Below are positions 1 through 13,830 of a stretch of DNA of 64,000 bases, piece after piece. The position numbers and the translations under genes are program-made. Source of the DNA: Linum tenue. Lineage: Eukaryota > Streptophyta > Magnoliopsida > Malpighiales > Linaceae. Location: positions 4,432,937 through 4,496,936 of the forward strand of contig CAMGYJ010000009.1 in the NCBI GenBank assembly GCA_946122785.1, written 5' to 3'. Positions within the stretch are counted from its first letter, which is position 1, and each line of letters starts with the position of its first letter. Below the pieces are notes generated by a model. The model had not been told where the DNA came from. It ran no database searches and saw only the letters and a list, made by a program, of their open reading frames with translations.

Positions 1-3000
1 TCCAAAGCGCTGGTGGCTTCATCTAGCAGAAGAATTTCTGGGTTCTTCAGCACTGCCCGAGCAATTGCTACCCTTTGCTTCTGGCCGCCAGATAGTTGCA
101 CCCCTCGTTCACCTACTTTGGTGGAGTAGCCCTGAGGAAGGGCGCTGATGAAGCTATGTGCATTGGCGAGTTTAGCTGCTTCGATTACTTCTCCTTCGGT
201 GGCCCCTTCTCTGCCATACAGTATGTTTTCATAGATAGATGTTGCAAAGAGAGCTGGCTCTTGCTGGACTAGGCCGATGTGCCTACGGAGCGATCTCAAT
301 TGCAGTTTCTTGATGTCTTTCCCTGTTGAAACGTTTTCAAGATGATGTCAATCCGAGGTAAATACAACATTGGTTGGTGAACTTGACTTCACAATTTAAG
401 TTTGCCACTGAAGTCATTTTTTATACAACTACTCAACTCTATGATGATTCATCTATGCACATTATTATGGATTATATCATAATTATATGTCTCTATAAGA
501 CGAATTATAATTAGAAGGACCAAAAAGGAAGAACACTCACCATCAATCATCACTCTGCCTGATGTTGGATCATAAAATCGGAGAATGAGTGCAAGAACAG
601 AACTTTTTCCAGATCCACTTTGTCCTACTAAAGCCACACTTTTGCCCAAATGCACTTGCAGATTGAAGTCCTTGAAAATGGCGACTTCTGGCCTTGCTGG
701 ATAGCTGAAACAGACGTTCTTCAACTCAACCTTACCCTCTACATTCTTCAACTCTTCCCCGGCATCTCCACTCATCTGTGATTTCCGATCCAAAACCTCG
801 AAGACCGATGCAGCCATCTGGTTCCCTTTCAGAAGATCTGGAGCTAATGCAAGAGTTTCGCCCATGGCTAGTGCTGTTACAATCAGAACCATGAATGACT
901 TCATGACGGACTTAAAGCTAGCGAGCTCCTTCTCCATAAGAGTAGAACCATACCTACAAAAGTCAAGGCAAGAGTCATTCATTATTCTTTTTTGGTCACC
1001 AGAGTCCTTCTCGTATTGGTTACTGAACTTGGTGTCAAAACATCTAAAGCACCTAACTTGTCCTAATGAATCACCAGAAGCATACTTTGTTGGTGGCTAC
1101 CAATCAACAACATAATGGCGACAACTAGCAGGGGTATGACAGCCGAGACAAAAATGCTAACGGTGAGCTATCAGAGCTAGTTCGGTGCTTTATTTATCTT
1201 AATATCGAGTTTTAGTCTCAATATGATATATGTGGCCAAGTTTGATGATCAAATTGGTATTATGTTCAGAGGCATAATGTTACTAAATATTTTGAGGCTG
1301 AAATCTAAGGAGAGCCACACACACATACCATAGAGCGAGTCCATAGCACGAGAAAATGAAGAACTGGGATATCCCATAGCATATCCCTGCAATCTGTCCA
1401 CGTGCGAACGAACGCTTGGAAGGTTCCACTAGCTCGTGCCCATAAAGATCAAGGATCTTGTCTTCCGCACAGAATGCCGCGACTGTTCGTATGTTGCTTA
1501 CGGCCTCAGCAGCTAGCATGTTGGCTTTCAGGTACACTTTGCTCAAGTTGCCACCATAACCTTGCATGAACAGTTTCTGATTTCCCACATTGGTTAGCTA
1601 ATTGAATATCTGCAAGTAGTTTTTACTTCTTAAAATCCGAGGGGTGCAAAAAAGGAAAACGGATACTACCTCGCTGATGTGCCCGCTAATGATGAGTGGA
1701 TATGTAGCTAACACAACAAGAGTGATTCTCCAATTCAGGATGAATGCAATGACGAATGATGTAACCACCAAACCGAGGTTCTGCAAGAGAATGGTGGAGC
1801 GATCGACTACTATTGTTTTCAGCAGAGTTGCATCGGTCGCGAGACGTGATGCCAGCATCGAGCTGTTGTTGTTCAAGTCGTCGAACCATCCTATTTCATT
1901 CTGCAAGATGGCTGCAAAGCAAATAGTACGGAGGAGAGTGAGGATAGTGTTGTAGTTATGGCATGCAAATCCATGCTACTTAAAGCCACAAACTTTACCA
2001 GAGAACATCTTTTCTCTGACTCGGAATGTAAGTCTCTCTCCCATGATCCCGAACGACAGATGTGCAACAGCATGAGCAATAACTGTCAACACTGAAGCAA
2101 TGCTGAAGAGGATTGCTATCCTCTTGACCTCATGGCGAGTTGTGTCCCAGTCCATGTAGTAGGACACAAGCGCCTGAGACACACCGAGTGCGAAAAGCGG
2201 CATCTGTGCTCCAGCAAAGAAGGCGCCTATGGTGCCAGAGACTCCATAGATCCAATCAGGAGCAACCATGGCATACAGCCTTCTCATGGAAACAGTAGAT
2301 GGCTTGGCCGGTTCTGCACCGTCCAAGCCTGCCCGACTGATGACAGAATCCTTATCAGAACGGAAGCTTGCTCCTAAGTTTGATCTGGTGCGGGATAGCT
2401 CTTGAGAGTGCTTTCCGCTGGCAGAGACCAGACAAAGGACAGGAAGAGACACATCAGTGCATATAACATGACTCTTCATATGTTTTTTCATTTGGCTGGG
2501 TTTTTAGCATCTTCTGTTGTCAAGGTAGCTAGAATTACAATCATCCACATAATGCCTTCAGATTTGAGTACCTATAACTCGCTTGATAAAATGTTATTAC
2601 TAATTGTCCATTACTATCAGGCCAGAAGTCATCTATATGGTTACCTCAGCTGATGTTCCATTGTGGGACCTGAAGATGGGTGGCGTTGGTTTGATGCAGC
2701 TTCTTGAAGGTGGACAAGTGACGCATATGCACTATTTGAGTCTGCAATGAGATCTTCATGGCTGCCAATTTCCACAATCTTTCCTCCTTGAACAACAGCA
2801 ATCATATCGGCATTCCTAATGGTGGAAAGCCGATGTGCTACAACAACAGTTGTCCTTCCAACCATGGCTCGATCGAGTGCCTCCTGCACGCTTTTCTCCG
2901 ACTCCGCATCAAGTGCACTTGTAGCTTCATCGAGCAATAGAATTGATGGGTTCTTCACTATTGCACGAGATATTGCTATCCTCTGCTTCTGCCCGCCTGA

Positions 3001-6000
3001 TAGCTGGATTCCTCTCTCCCCGACCTGCCAAAAAGCCAAAACATCAACAGCATTACAACCAGACAGTTTTACCCTGTAGCACAGGCCAATTCTTTTTTTG
3101 CTTGTATGCAAATAAGTACCTGAGTTTCGAATCTATCAGGCAGGTTGTTGATGAAAGAAGAAGCTTCAGCCAGCTTAGCAGCGTGAGTGATCTCTTCCAT
3201 TGTGGCATCATCTTTCCCATACAGAATATTTTTCTTGATGCTGGTGGCAAACAATGCAGGTTCCTGATTCACCAGACCAATCTGCTGCCTCAGCCACTTG
3301 AGATCGAAATCCTTAATATCGACCCCGTCAATCAGAATCTGCCCAGACTCTGGCTCGTAAAATCGTTCGATTAGTGACACGATCGTGCTCTTCCCAGAAC
3401 CACTCCCTCCGACGAGAGCCACAATCTTGCCAGCGGGTATGTTGAGGCGGAGCTTGTCGAAGATGGTTACATCAGGGCGAGAAGGGTATCGAAATGAGAC
3501 GTCCTTGAATTGGATGTGACCTTCAAGCTTGTTTAATCTTTTGCCTGTTTTGGAGTTGGTTCTGCTCACAGTGTGCCTCTCTATCATCTGGAATATAGGA
3601 CCTGCTGCTGCTTTCGCCCTGATGAATGCTGTGATGTCTGGAGCTGCCTGTCCCAGTGATCTTTTTGGCAAAAAGCATGAAACAGGTAATTAAATAAGAT
3701 AAGCAGTGGATAGATAATTTGAGGTAAAATGTTGTAAGCTAGTGAATTGGTTCTAGTGAGTGTATATATAATAATTGAACCTGAGCACTACTTACAGGCC
3801 TGAAATGACCACATTGAGCATGGTGGTGAAGGACTCGCCACCGTTCGATATGTTCTTGTGGACGACGATGCTGACGAACCAGACGAGCAGAGCCCACGAA
3901 AGGAAGAGCACGCAGTGGACACTTCCAAGTCCAAGCCCTTTGGCTAGTCCTGCTTTCCTTCCATACTCGTAAGTTTTGCTCAAAGCATCTCTGTACGATC
4001 TTACTGCCTTTTCCTCTCCTGCAAATGCTTGCACTGTTCTCACATTGCCAATCACCTGACAAGTTTTTTTTTTTTTTTTTTGTAGTGGGAAATGAATAAT
4101 GGATGTTAGGGATATGTGTATCTCTAGCATTAGATTCGATCGTTATTTTTGTGTTCCTTAATGGTATCGGTGATAATACGATTTATGAATTCTCGAACTC
4201 TATTAGATGCAGAGGTTGCAGATTCACACCTCTTCTGCGATTTCGCCTGCTTTGACATAAGACTTGCGGACTCTGGCAAGAAGGCCGATGGTGACATACG
4301 CGTAGATGCCACCTGCTAGCGCGATGAAAGGCACTATGGAAAGCGTAACCAAGCTGATCTGCCACACCTTGGCAAACCCTATGATGAACCCAAACACGAA
4401 TCTGCTGAAGTAGTGCATGAAGTTCCCCACCTGCAGGAAATGGCACACACCCAAAAAAATAAAATTGTTTTAGACAAGTCTTATTTCCATTTTATCTAAG
4501 TGTATGCTTCTGTATGCAACAAACCTCACCAGGAAGGCAAGTCAAGTAATAATTAGGTAGTGGTAGAAGTGTTTGTGTATAGCACAAAAATACTTGGGGC
4601 AGGGAAAGAAAAGGTGAATGAATGTTTGTAATTGTACAGCTACTAACGTTGAAGGGAGAGGAGAGCAGGTGGTTGAACTTTGAAGCAAACGAACCAAGCA
4701 GTAAACCGTCTCATAAATGGCCTAAGTCCCACCATTTTCGTCATAAATATATTCATGAATCATGACCTTTTTTTCTTCTGTTTTGCCATTTCTTCTTTCC
4801 TTCTCCCCAAATTTCACCATTTATTGATTACCCATCTCACCTACCTCCTCAAATTAGGTCACTAATTCAAAGGTGAATTGCTGGTTCGGTTCGAATTTAG
4901 GTCGTAAATTATTTATATTACAAAATCGGTTAACGTATGTACGCCTTGGTGCGACACGATCCGCAGTGGATAAAATCGAACAAGAATTACGAGAAAGAAA
5001 CACAACTCGAAAAGTCCAGTTTTAACCAATTTTTAAAGAGGAAAAAAAATATTGAAATGAAGATAACTCTTTTCTTGTTTTTTCTTTTTTTTTTGTTTGT
5101 TGCCAAAGGTACCTTTTTCCCTTGTTTGATTAGTATGAAACATATATTAATTAATAACATGACTTACAATATATTAATTTATATTATTCCATCGGGTGTC
5201 CTCAGCTTACAACTTAGGTTTGACCAATGTCATTTCCAACAATCTCTGTCATTAATCTAAGTGCATAAGTAATCATAACAATACATTTCTATCAGTGAAA
5301 TTGACTTTCACAAAATCTTACTTCCGAGGTCTGAAGAAGTCAAAACCTCTTATTAATTAGATAAGAAAAAACAAAACAAAACAATTAATCAAATTACCAA
5401 GATAAGGAAAAAAAGGTGAAAAGAGGACAAAAAGGGTGAATTTAATGAACGCAGAGCCGGGTAAATTTTTTTTTTAAATAAAAGAGAGCTGTAAAAAAAA
5501 AAAAATTACTCAAAACAAACAAACCTTCTCAGAAAGGGCATCTTGGACCAGAATAACGTCAGAGGTAATTGCAGCGATGACTTCTCCAGTAGAAGCTTCA
5601 GTGTCAAATAAGGTGATGTCTTGATTCAACAGTGCTTTCAAATACGCCATCCTCATCTTCGCCGCTTGCCTCTCCCCGCTATGCATCCAACATGCCACCT
5701 CTACATTAACATATTATACCCGCGGCCGTGTTTAGTTACTACGAAAAATTCGAACTTCGAAATGTTACAAATACGATATAAGTTAAAAAAAAGTTTCGAG
5801 AAATTACCTATCCACGACGAAAACATGATGGCTATGCTCAGGTACAAAAAATCCAGCGAGTACTACACACACCAAAAAAAAACCACAATTAAGCCGAAAA
5901 TAAACCCTGAATTGTAGTAATATTATTGCTCACATAAACAAGTTTTCACCTCTCTTTTTTTTCCCCACTCAAAATTTAAGTCATGCATCCTATAATTAAC

Positions 6001-6371
6001 TTCCAGTCAGGGATTAAGGCTGATAATTAAACACTTTGATTAAGAGAGTTAATTAAGCTTTAATTACGTACCTTGGCGACGCGATGGGAGGCTTCCTTGG
6101 GGAAAAGATAGGCGAGGCCGATGATGTTGATGAGCTTGCCGAAGAAGATGAAGAACACCGGCACCGACGCGCCGTGGACTATTGCTCCGACCGATCCAAT
6201 CCCCATCAGAACGTAGTCGTAGAAGTCGGCAAACGAGAACAACTTGAGAAACGAAACCTTCTTGTAATTATAACTAGTCTTATTATTATCATCATTATTA
6301 TTGGCATTGTTGTGATTATCATCATCATGATGATGATTAGGGTTTTGCTCCTTTTCTTCTCCTCCTTCCAT
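1..6371 (-). CDS. ABCB2: ABC transporter B family member (ABCB2/P-glycoprotein-like), 3' end outside window
   Basis: Full-size ABCB (MDR/PGP) exporter of the plasma or endomembrane, which uses ATP to move small molecules; the substrate is not readable from sequence. Twelve minus-strand exons with GT-AG borders join in frame: 6371-6072, 5862-5808, 5700-5524, 4430-4230, 4055-3796, 3660-3120, 3024-2645, 2417-1999, 1911-1670, 1576-1329, 953-541 and 322-1. Order is TMD1, NBD1, linker, TMD2, NBD2. NBD1 has Walker [10 protein letters not shown] and signature LSGGQ, with Walker [15 protein letters not shown]2 has Walker [10 protein letters not shown] and signature LSGGQ, and the window ends inside its Walker B. 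About 90 C-terminal residues should lie beyond the left edge. As I recall the family, it matches Arabidopsis ABCB2 almost exon by exon. The start at 6371 is the first ATG and is followed by a His/Asn/Asp-rich stretch before the conserved [18 protein letters not shown] block. No frameshift seen; ABCB10 is the main alternative name. Confidence 0.93.
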
Positions 6372-6422
6372 CTCTAGCTATTCTCCCTGGCTGGAAGAGA
6401 GAAAAAAAGTTATGGGTTTTGT

Positions 6423-6446
6423 AGAGAGAGAGAGAGAGAGAGAGAG
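6423..6446. repeat. (AG)n microsatellite in ABCB2-like 5' leader
   Basis: Twelve uninterrupted AG units lie about 50 bases upstream of the ABCB2-like start codon, so they are probably transcribed in its 5' leader as a CT tract. A likely length-polymorphic marker. Confidence 0.85.
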
Positions 6447-8303
6447 TGGAGAAGGGAATGGGAAGGGAGAATATTGTTGAGAGGGGGAAGTTGGGAGTTA
6501 TAATGAGAGGGAGGGGGCAGATAGGCTTATTTACTTCTTTCTCTACTCTCTGCCTATGGAGAAGTAATGGAATTGAAAGGGAGGGAAGGAAGGAAGGAGG
6601 AAGGAGATGGGTAGCTTTGTTTTTAAGTTGACTAGATGTGTATAAATATCTGGAGTCGGATTATACTATATTCAAACTCGAATATCGATTTGACAAAAAA
6701 AAATTAAGAATCGATGGTTTTGATTTGTCGGAGTACGTACTAACGAAGCAGATCCAACAGTCGTATATCACTTGGACTATGCGCGCGGTATACTGGAGAA
6801 GTATACCTCTAGTATACCGGTTGTGTTACCATGTATTTTGATTTTCTTTATTTGATTATAATAGGGTTTAGGGTTTTATAATTCTTGCATGCAACCAATA
6901 TGGGTGGTTCTGATCTACATTGATGAGTCTATTGTTGTTGGTGTTATTGTTATTACTACAAGGGTGGGGTGGGGTGGGTGAGCTATTGTGTTCAAGCGGC
7001 GGGTAACTCGTTTAGTTTCTTCATCTCCTCTACTACCTCTTCTTTTGTTTTTGTGTGTAATTAATACGGAAATTTGGAGGCAAATTTGGATTGTTTTAGG
7101 GTAAGTATGCATGTATGAACGTTGAATTGCCATTAATGAATAAACCGAAACAACTAAGTGTGTTTGTTAATTACACACGGTTGGATTTTTCAACTTTTCC
7201 TTGGTGATGTATGTAAGCATATCGGAATGTCGTAAATTTAACCTTTCAAAAAAATGGATAAAATTGTTGCCATTTTCTCCGGTTCGACAATGTAAGAAAG
7301 CGGTTAAGTATCATACAGGAACCTCTTTCAACAATTCGAGTTATTAAGACCAATTGGTTTATTGTATAGTATCATGATTGCCTGTTTGTCCATGAGGACA
7401 CACCTTCAAGTCCTGATCACGTACAAGTTACGACCCCCCCAGTATTAATCGCTGTCTGTAAAGCACATGGTATATGGTGGGCGTCTGTGAAAACTTCAAA
7501 CTCATACGTTGATTTTCGTTTGAGAGAGGTGTGTGAATAAATAATTGAGTATCATACATTGACATCTCTCAACAACTCGAGTTATTGAGGCCAGCTGATT
7601 CACCGTCACAAGCAACAATATAATAATCACATTCTAAAATTTTTTATAGATAAATAGTCAACAACGTAACTCAGCACCTCTCACTCTCCACGTACTTATC
7701 TATTGTCGTGGCCTTTAGCATGGCTAAGATAGCTACATCACGGCGGCGCCTTAATAATGTCTTCGGTCACATATATATAAAATACACTTTGAGTTTGTTG
7801 AGAGGAAATTAGTTGGCCGGTGAGAGAGCTTTAGATACTAATTACTTCTTGCGGTTGTGACCATTGACCCAAAATTACATCGCATACAAGTGAAAATTTT
7901 GCCTTTTATTTATATTAATGTAACCGTGGGAGGTAATTAATAATTAATTAACGTGGGTTTGCCGGGAGCAATATAATAGTACCTTTTGTTTGTTGTGTTA
8001 TTATTTTCTATGTTTAATTGATGACCTGTAATTCATATATATTATTAATTAGATCCATGTGCATTTCATGGGGATGGATATGTGTCTTTGTCATCTCCCA
8101 CTTACATACAACCCATTACTTAGGCATTACTCTTTGTTTAGGTCATTGGGTGACTTATAAGTACTATAGAGTGTGGCTAGCTGGAATTATCGATGGTGAT
8201 GGAAGTATTCAGATTAGTAACACAAGGATATACTTCTCTTGAAATGACTATTGGACTTGAAGATCTACGACTACTACGGTCGATATATCCAACAAGAGTG
8301 AAG
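6447..8303. other. Intergenic, no gene seen
   Basis: AT-rich spacer upstream of the ABCB2-like gene. It contains a diverged direct repeat: a block near 7306-7360 (starting AGTATCATACAGG) recurs near 7547-7600 (starting AGTATCATACATTG), both followed by a similar CAACAA-TCGAGTTATT segment. No coding region was recognised. Confidence 0.5.
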
Positions 8304-8729
8304 TCTCTTGTCACGTTAGGTGACAAAACACCTGATTTTGGATTATTCGCGCACCATATTTGTTGTATTCGCGTTATATTTGCGCTATTTCACGTAAGAG
8401 TGTTGATTATTCACGGAACCAATATTATTAGGTCGCGCAACCTGATGTTCATTCACGCATGTTGTTAATTATTCACGATCATTGTGTAGATTATGATCAA
8501 TGCAACATATTTTTACAGTTTAATTGATAATCCAAATTTAATTCCATAAAATATAGCCCGTACAAATTATTAGGGGGCGAAAAGTCTGAATTTCCATTTA
8601 CGTGGAAAACTTACACTCTTACGTAAATCACGATAGTATTATGTGAATGAACATAAAATGACGTGAATGAGCACAGAATAGCGTAAATGAGATGGCTTTA
8701 AGTGTTTCGTCACCTAACGTGACAAGAGA
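8304..8729. mobile_element. MITE-like element with inverted termini
   Basis: The left end begins TCTCTTGTCACGTTAGGTGA and the right end is its near-perfect inverse complement (TCACCTAACGTGACAAGAGA), giving a 426-bp element. It has no coding capacity. I could not find a convincing target-site duplication, so the superfamily is open; long termini fit a Mutator-like or other foldback MITE. Confidence 0.6.
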
Positions 8730-9247
8730 TGTTTTCCATCTGATTCTTGGTGTGGAAGTATTAACTGACGAATTCGGTATTGATTAGGATAATTTTTAGT
8801 GCGTGCATGAGTAATCAATTTGAAAGATTGATGGTACGTACGTCAGTAAATATTAATCACCATGTCAGAAACTAACCTAGCTTGCATGGAATTCCTTTTA
8901 CTATCTAGCTAGCTAGCTGGTGTTCCTTTTCACTGCCATTATTATTTTTAACCGTTCCAAAATTAACGAATTTGAAGAACTGCGCCATTGAATTCTTTTT
9001 CAACCAAGTTCCTGACTGAATGAGCTGTAAAAATTTAATAATACTAGTAAAGTGGGGAAATATATATATATAAGAAAATTTGGCCTTCTTCATAAATTTC
9101 ATGTGGTTGCTTTCGGTTCTGTAGCTCGATCTATGAATTAATTAAAGAAATTGTCACTTTCTTCTTGCACCCGTTTTCCTACACCGCCCACTTACGTGCT
9201 TTTTGTCATGATCATTAATTACAATTGTTGTTAGGTTTCCACACATT
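8730..9247. other. Intergenic, nothing recognised
   Basis: AT-rich spacer between the inverted-repeat element and the tandemly duplicated block. No gene or repeat end was recognised. Confidence 0.45.
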
Positions 9248-11382
9248 CAATTCAATGCCATTATTTCCAATAATAGTTGTATATAGCATTTCCCTCATTA
9301 TAATTTTTTTTTATAAAATTCCCTCATTATAATTAGTGAAATTAAACTCCATTTATAAACTTAAAGCTTTTCCATATGTGTTGTCGTACTTATAACTTAT
9401 AAGCATTTATAGAAAATAAGAAAAATATCATCTAAAGCATGTTCCGTCACACACTGAGTTGTTGATGTTCTTGAAAATATGTCTCGATTTCTTTTATTTA
9501 TGTATAACACTACAAGTGTCGTGGCAACCTTATCAAATCTAGACGTTTGTGGTCTACCGGATTCGTAGGTATGCAATATTCACCCTAACCCACAAGTCAA
9601 AACCTCGCGCGCGAAATATTATCTCAAGTTTTCATTAATTGTTTCTTTATATTGTGTCAAGGAAAGTCTATGTACTAAAACCTTAAACAACTAAGATGCA
9701 CCGTACATGTTCAAAGTTCTAACAAATCAAAATTTACCATTAACTGAAATATAAAGTGTGATAAATCTTCGAACTGAAAATTTTAATCGTGTAATACAAT
9801 CGAGTTGATGCTTCGCCTTCTTCACAATGAAGCTCAAGGTTTGGCATTTCCTCAAAATTTTCACCAGTCGTGCATTGTGATTTGTCAACTTCTACAACAA
9901 CACTACAAATCTTCATCAAGAATTGTTAACTTGGACCTGTATAATTAGTCTATTGATCACACCCATTAAAAAGAACCTTCCATTATCCCTATTTCTTTCT
10001 TGTGTTTACACATGCGTCTAGACTACTAGTCACTTGCTCATAGTGTGATGGGTTAATCTGTAGTGTTGGTGTAGCTTTTTCCTTCTGTGTCTCAAATGTC
10101 ATAATCTAGTTAGCTACCTAAGGCTTAGATTTTTACCGAAGGCTTAGATTGAGGTCACGTATATAGTTGTGCTATTGAATTTGCTATCTACGGGCCTTGG
10201 ATTCTCATTTAGGCTGTGTGGATCAAACAGATTCAAGGCCCAAAACATACGAATCCTCGTGTTTAACGAATTAGGACTACAACTAGGGATGGCAATGGAT
10301 CGCCATTAAGTTAAGTTGGAAAATCTAAATCAAGAAGGTACGAACGAAGTGACGGGGCCTTTTAGAGGGTTTGTCAAACACATGGGTTTATCCGTGAAAA
10401 TAACCCAGGGTAAAATTCACAGGGTTTGAAAAACTCAAACTCAACCCAACCCGCTGGGTATCCGCGGGTTCATGGGTACCCATGGATTTTTGTCGTAAAA
10501 AAATTACAATAACAAGTTCCTATCAAAATAAAAGTCAAATATCAATCTTTTGATACAAATTATCCATATATAAAACGACATTCTTTCAAGCAAATCACAA
10601 TTAACCATACAAATTGTTCAACACCAATCTAGAAAACTCAAGAAAATTGAAGCGAATCACAAATTATCCATAAACAACATGATTAATTGAAAGCTTCTTC
10701 CTCCTTGTCAATTAAGCTTCTTCACTCTCCACTCGATAATATCAACTTCATTCTACACAATTAGAAAGAAAAAAATTAGACATGTCTCCACAAATATAAA
10801 GAAGATTAGTTGCTTAGAATATAAAATATACCAGGAAAATTAATTATATATGGGTGTGGGTGGGTATCCATGTGGAGGATATACCTAAACCCAACCCGAT
10901 GAATAGTGAACAGGTTTAAACCCAAACCCGACCCAAAATCCGTCAACACGGGTTTTACCCTCGTTGACCGGGTGGGTGGGGTAGGGTACCTGTGGGTTCG
11001 GATTTTGTTGACATCCCTAACTACAACAAGCCCTATCAAATCTTTTTCATTTCTTCTCCAACAACCACAAACATCGGGAGCGGATAGAGTGCATAATCTT
11101 GTACTACATAGCCATGTATTACCTTTTCACTTACTATTTATGGAATACCTCTAACTTTTCTTTTAATTAATTTTGATAAGTTATTTTTATTTCATTTTAA
11201 CTTTTAAGTCATAATTTATTTTATTTTGTACAGAAAAATCAAATTAATTGTGCTTTTCAAAATGACATCCACTTTGATATATTTTGGAACAAAAAATTGA
11301 GACATTTATTACCTTTCCATACCATGTCGTAATGCTTATTAGAATATTAGTACATAAGATTATATCACGTGGAAGACATAAT
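9248..11382. repeat. Copy A of an approximately 1.3-1.4 kb tandem duplication
   Basis: The sequence from ATTCAATGCCATTAT to the CACGTGG near 11370 is repeated in the same orientation from 11383 to about 17280. Matching blocks include TTGTTGATGTTCTTGAAAAT, GCTATCTACGGGCCTTGGAT, and the GAGACATTTATTA segment near the end. Copy A is interrupted only by the hAT-like element at 10284-11019. It is non-coding and its origin is unknown. Boundaries are approximate. Confidence 0.75.
10284..11019. mobile_element. Non-autonomous hAT-like transposon
   Basis: The termini TAGGGATGGCAA and TTGACATCCCTA are inverted repeats (11 of 12 match), flanked by a perfect 8-bp target duplication ACTACAAC at 10276-10283 and 11020-11027. 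An 8-bp duplication with TAGGG termini is the hAT signature. The interior holds repeated GGGTACCC/CCCGCGGG-type motifs and no transposase. Copy B of the surrounding duplication has the uninterrupted site near 16965-16975. Confidence 0.85.
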
Positions 11383-12496
11383 TCAATGCCATTATATCCA
11401 ATAATTTCTATGAAATTTCCTCATTATAATTAGTGAAGTTAAACTCCATTCTATAAACTTAATGTTTTACCATATGTGTTGTTGTACTGATAACTTATAA
11501 GCATTTATAGAAAACTATTATCTGAAGCATGTTCAGCAGTCACATTCTGATCAGTTGTTGATGTTCTTGAAAATAAGTGTCATGGCAACCTTTATCAAAT
11601 GACCTAAACGATTGTGGTCTACTAGATCCGCAGGTTTGCAACATTCACCCCAGCTCACAAGTGCAGAGTTTCGCACACAGAATATAATCTCAAGATTTCG
11701 TTAATCAATTTGTCTTTTCATGAATATATTTCCTTATATTGTGCCAAGAAAAGTCTATTTACCAAAACCTTCACCAACTAAGATGCATCATACATGTTCA
11801 AGTTCTGACAAATTAAATTTACCATTAACTGAAATATAAAGTGTGATAAAATCTTGGAACTGAAATTTTTAATCGTGTAAGGCAATCGAGTTGTTGCTTG
11901 TTCTTCGTAATGAAGCTCAAGGTTTGCCATTTCCTCAAAATTTTCATCAGAAGGTGCATTGTGATTTGTCAACTTCTACAACAACACTACAAATCTTCAT
12001 AAGGAATTGTTAACTTGGACCTATATAATTAGTCTCTTGATCACACCCACAAAAAAGAACCTTCCATCACTACAGGAAAAAAGATCCTTTAAACACGGGA
12101 TATCCTATATTTGAATGTGTGTTTCCCGTGTTTAATAGGTTTAGTCATGGAAAAATTACCGTAATATATACCTCTGTGGCTAATTGTAAAGGTCACAGGA
12201 TAAGTTCCCGTGATAATTTCACCTATTAATCACGGGGAGACCCATGACTACTACCAAATCTTGACACACAAAGCCGACAAAAAACTCATTTAAAGACGGG
12301 ATGTACACATTTTAACACAGTATTTACCGTGATAAAATTGATTCCCGTGACTAGATGCCAATCATTTGTCACGGTATTAGACTTGTTCTCCTGTGTCTAG
12401 ATACCAACAATCGGTCATGGTATTTTGGTATGGCTAACTATCAATCACTAGTCACAATATTTTCACATGATACATAAAATTTCATATATTAAGTAG

Positions 12497-12881
12497 GGGT
12501 AAATGACACATTTGGTCACTGAAATTATTAAATTGTGTCATATTTAGTCACTAGAAAATTTTAATATCAATTTTGGTCACTCGAATTACCGAAACTGGTC
12601 AAATTTAGTCACTCTCCCGTCAGTTTCCGTCCAACTCCATTAATATAGTTGAACGGAAACTTTTGGGAGAGTGACTAAATGTGACATGTTTCAGTAATCC
12701 GAGTGACTAAATGTGACATTTTTCAATAATTCGAGTGACCGGAGTTGGACAGAGGCTACAGAATAGTGACCAAATGTGACATGTGTTAGTAATTCGAGTG
12801 ACCAAAATTGATATTAAAATTTTCTAGTGACTAAATATGACACGTTTTAGTAATCTCAGTGACCAAATGTGTCATTTACCC
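12497..12881. mobile_element. Mutator-like MITE nested in the CACTA element
   Basis: The 385-bp element starts GGGTAAATGACACATTTGGT and ends with the inverse complement. The inverted repeats extend for about 90 bases each, so the element is almost a foldback. It is flanked by a perfect 10-bp duplication TATTAAGTAG at 12487-12496 and 12882-12891. A 9-10 bp duplication with long inverted repeats points to the Mutator superfamily. It is non-coding. Confidence 0.85.
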
Positions 12882-13729
12882 TATTAAGTAGTAACAGAGA
12901 ATTGGAAATGCCAATTCTCATAACATGAACTTATAACATTATTGTCAATACAATTACTTCAAAACAAGACAAGAATTCTCTAGCCATAAAGCTTTCTCTT
13001 CACTATGATCATTAAACGAAACCACAATATTCATCTCTACCAACTACCATCAAAAGATAAATAAAAAAATCCAGCAGCTTCTTATAATGATGACCATGCT
13101 GTCACCATAACAGGAGCAGAAAACATAGGCACAATATCTTAGTGGCTGCTAACATAGGCAACCAGGGGAGTTGCACAGGCTTTGAAGCTTTCTTGCATTT
13201 GCCATCTCAGCTCTTAGGAGTAAAGTCATTGACTTGTTACTACAGAGAAAAGATATACGAGATAAGCTGCAGAAACCAGCAAGAAACCAAAAGCTATACA
13301 AAAACTGTAGAAACCCAGCATCAACCAAAAGCCTATAGAAAAACAGAGCATCTCAAGTTATGCATTTTTCAGCTTTTGAAATAGAACTTGCACATATAAT
13401 TAATCTAAACACAATACTTAGCATCACTAAACTAACATCCTTCATACATAGCTTTGGAATCTTCAATTAGACAAGTACCTTTTCCAAATAAGGATTTTGT
13501 ATTACTTGTACAAACTCATGCCCACCTAATATAATTCATCACTTACAACAATAGAGTAGTACAAGGTAGAGACTTGCCATGGCTACCATTGGAGGAATTG
13601 CAGAAGGAGACTAAAACTTCCAACACTAGGGTTGCCCATTGAACTTGGATCATGTTAAGGCTTAGTTAGGACATATTGAGCACTAAAGTTTAATTAGAAC
13701 ACATATTAACCTACTGCAATACTCATGTT

Positions 13730-13830
13730 GCTGCTACTTCTACTGCTTCTGCTGCTGCTACTGAAACAAGCTACTGCTGCTGATAATAGTACTTCTACTA
13801 CTTCTGCTGCTGCTACGGAAATAAGCTTGG
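13730..13830. repeat. Imperfect GCT/TCT trinucleotide-rich repeat
   Basis: A stretch of GCTGCTACTTCTACT-type units is present twice, separated by AAACAAGCT/AAATAAGCT-type spacers. It lies inside the CACTA element and has no evident coding role. Confidence 0.6.
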
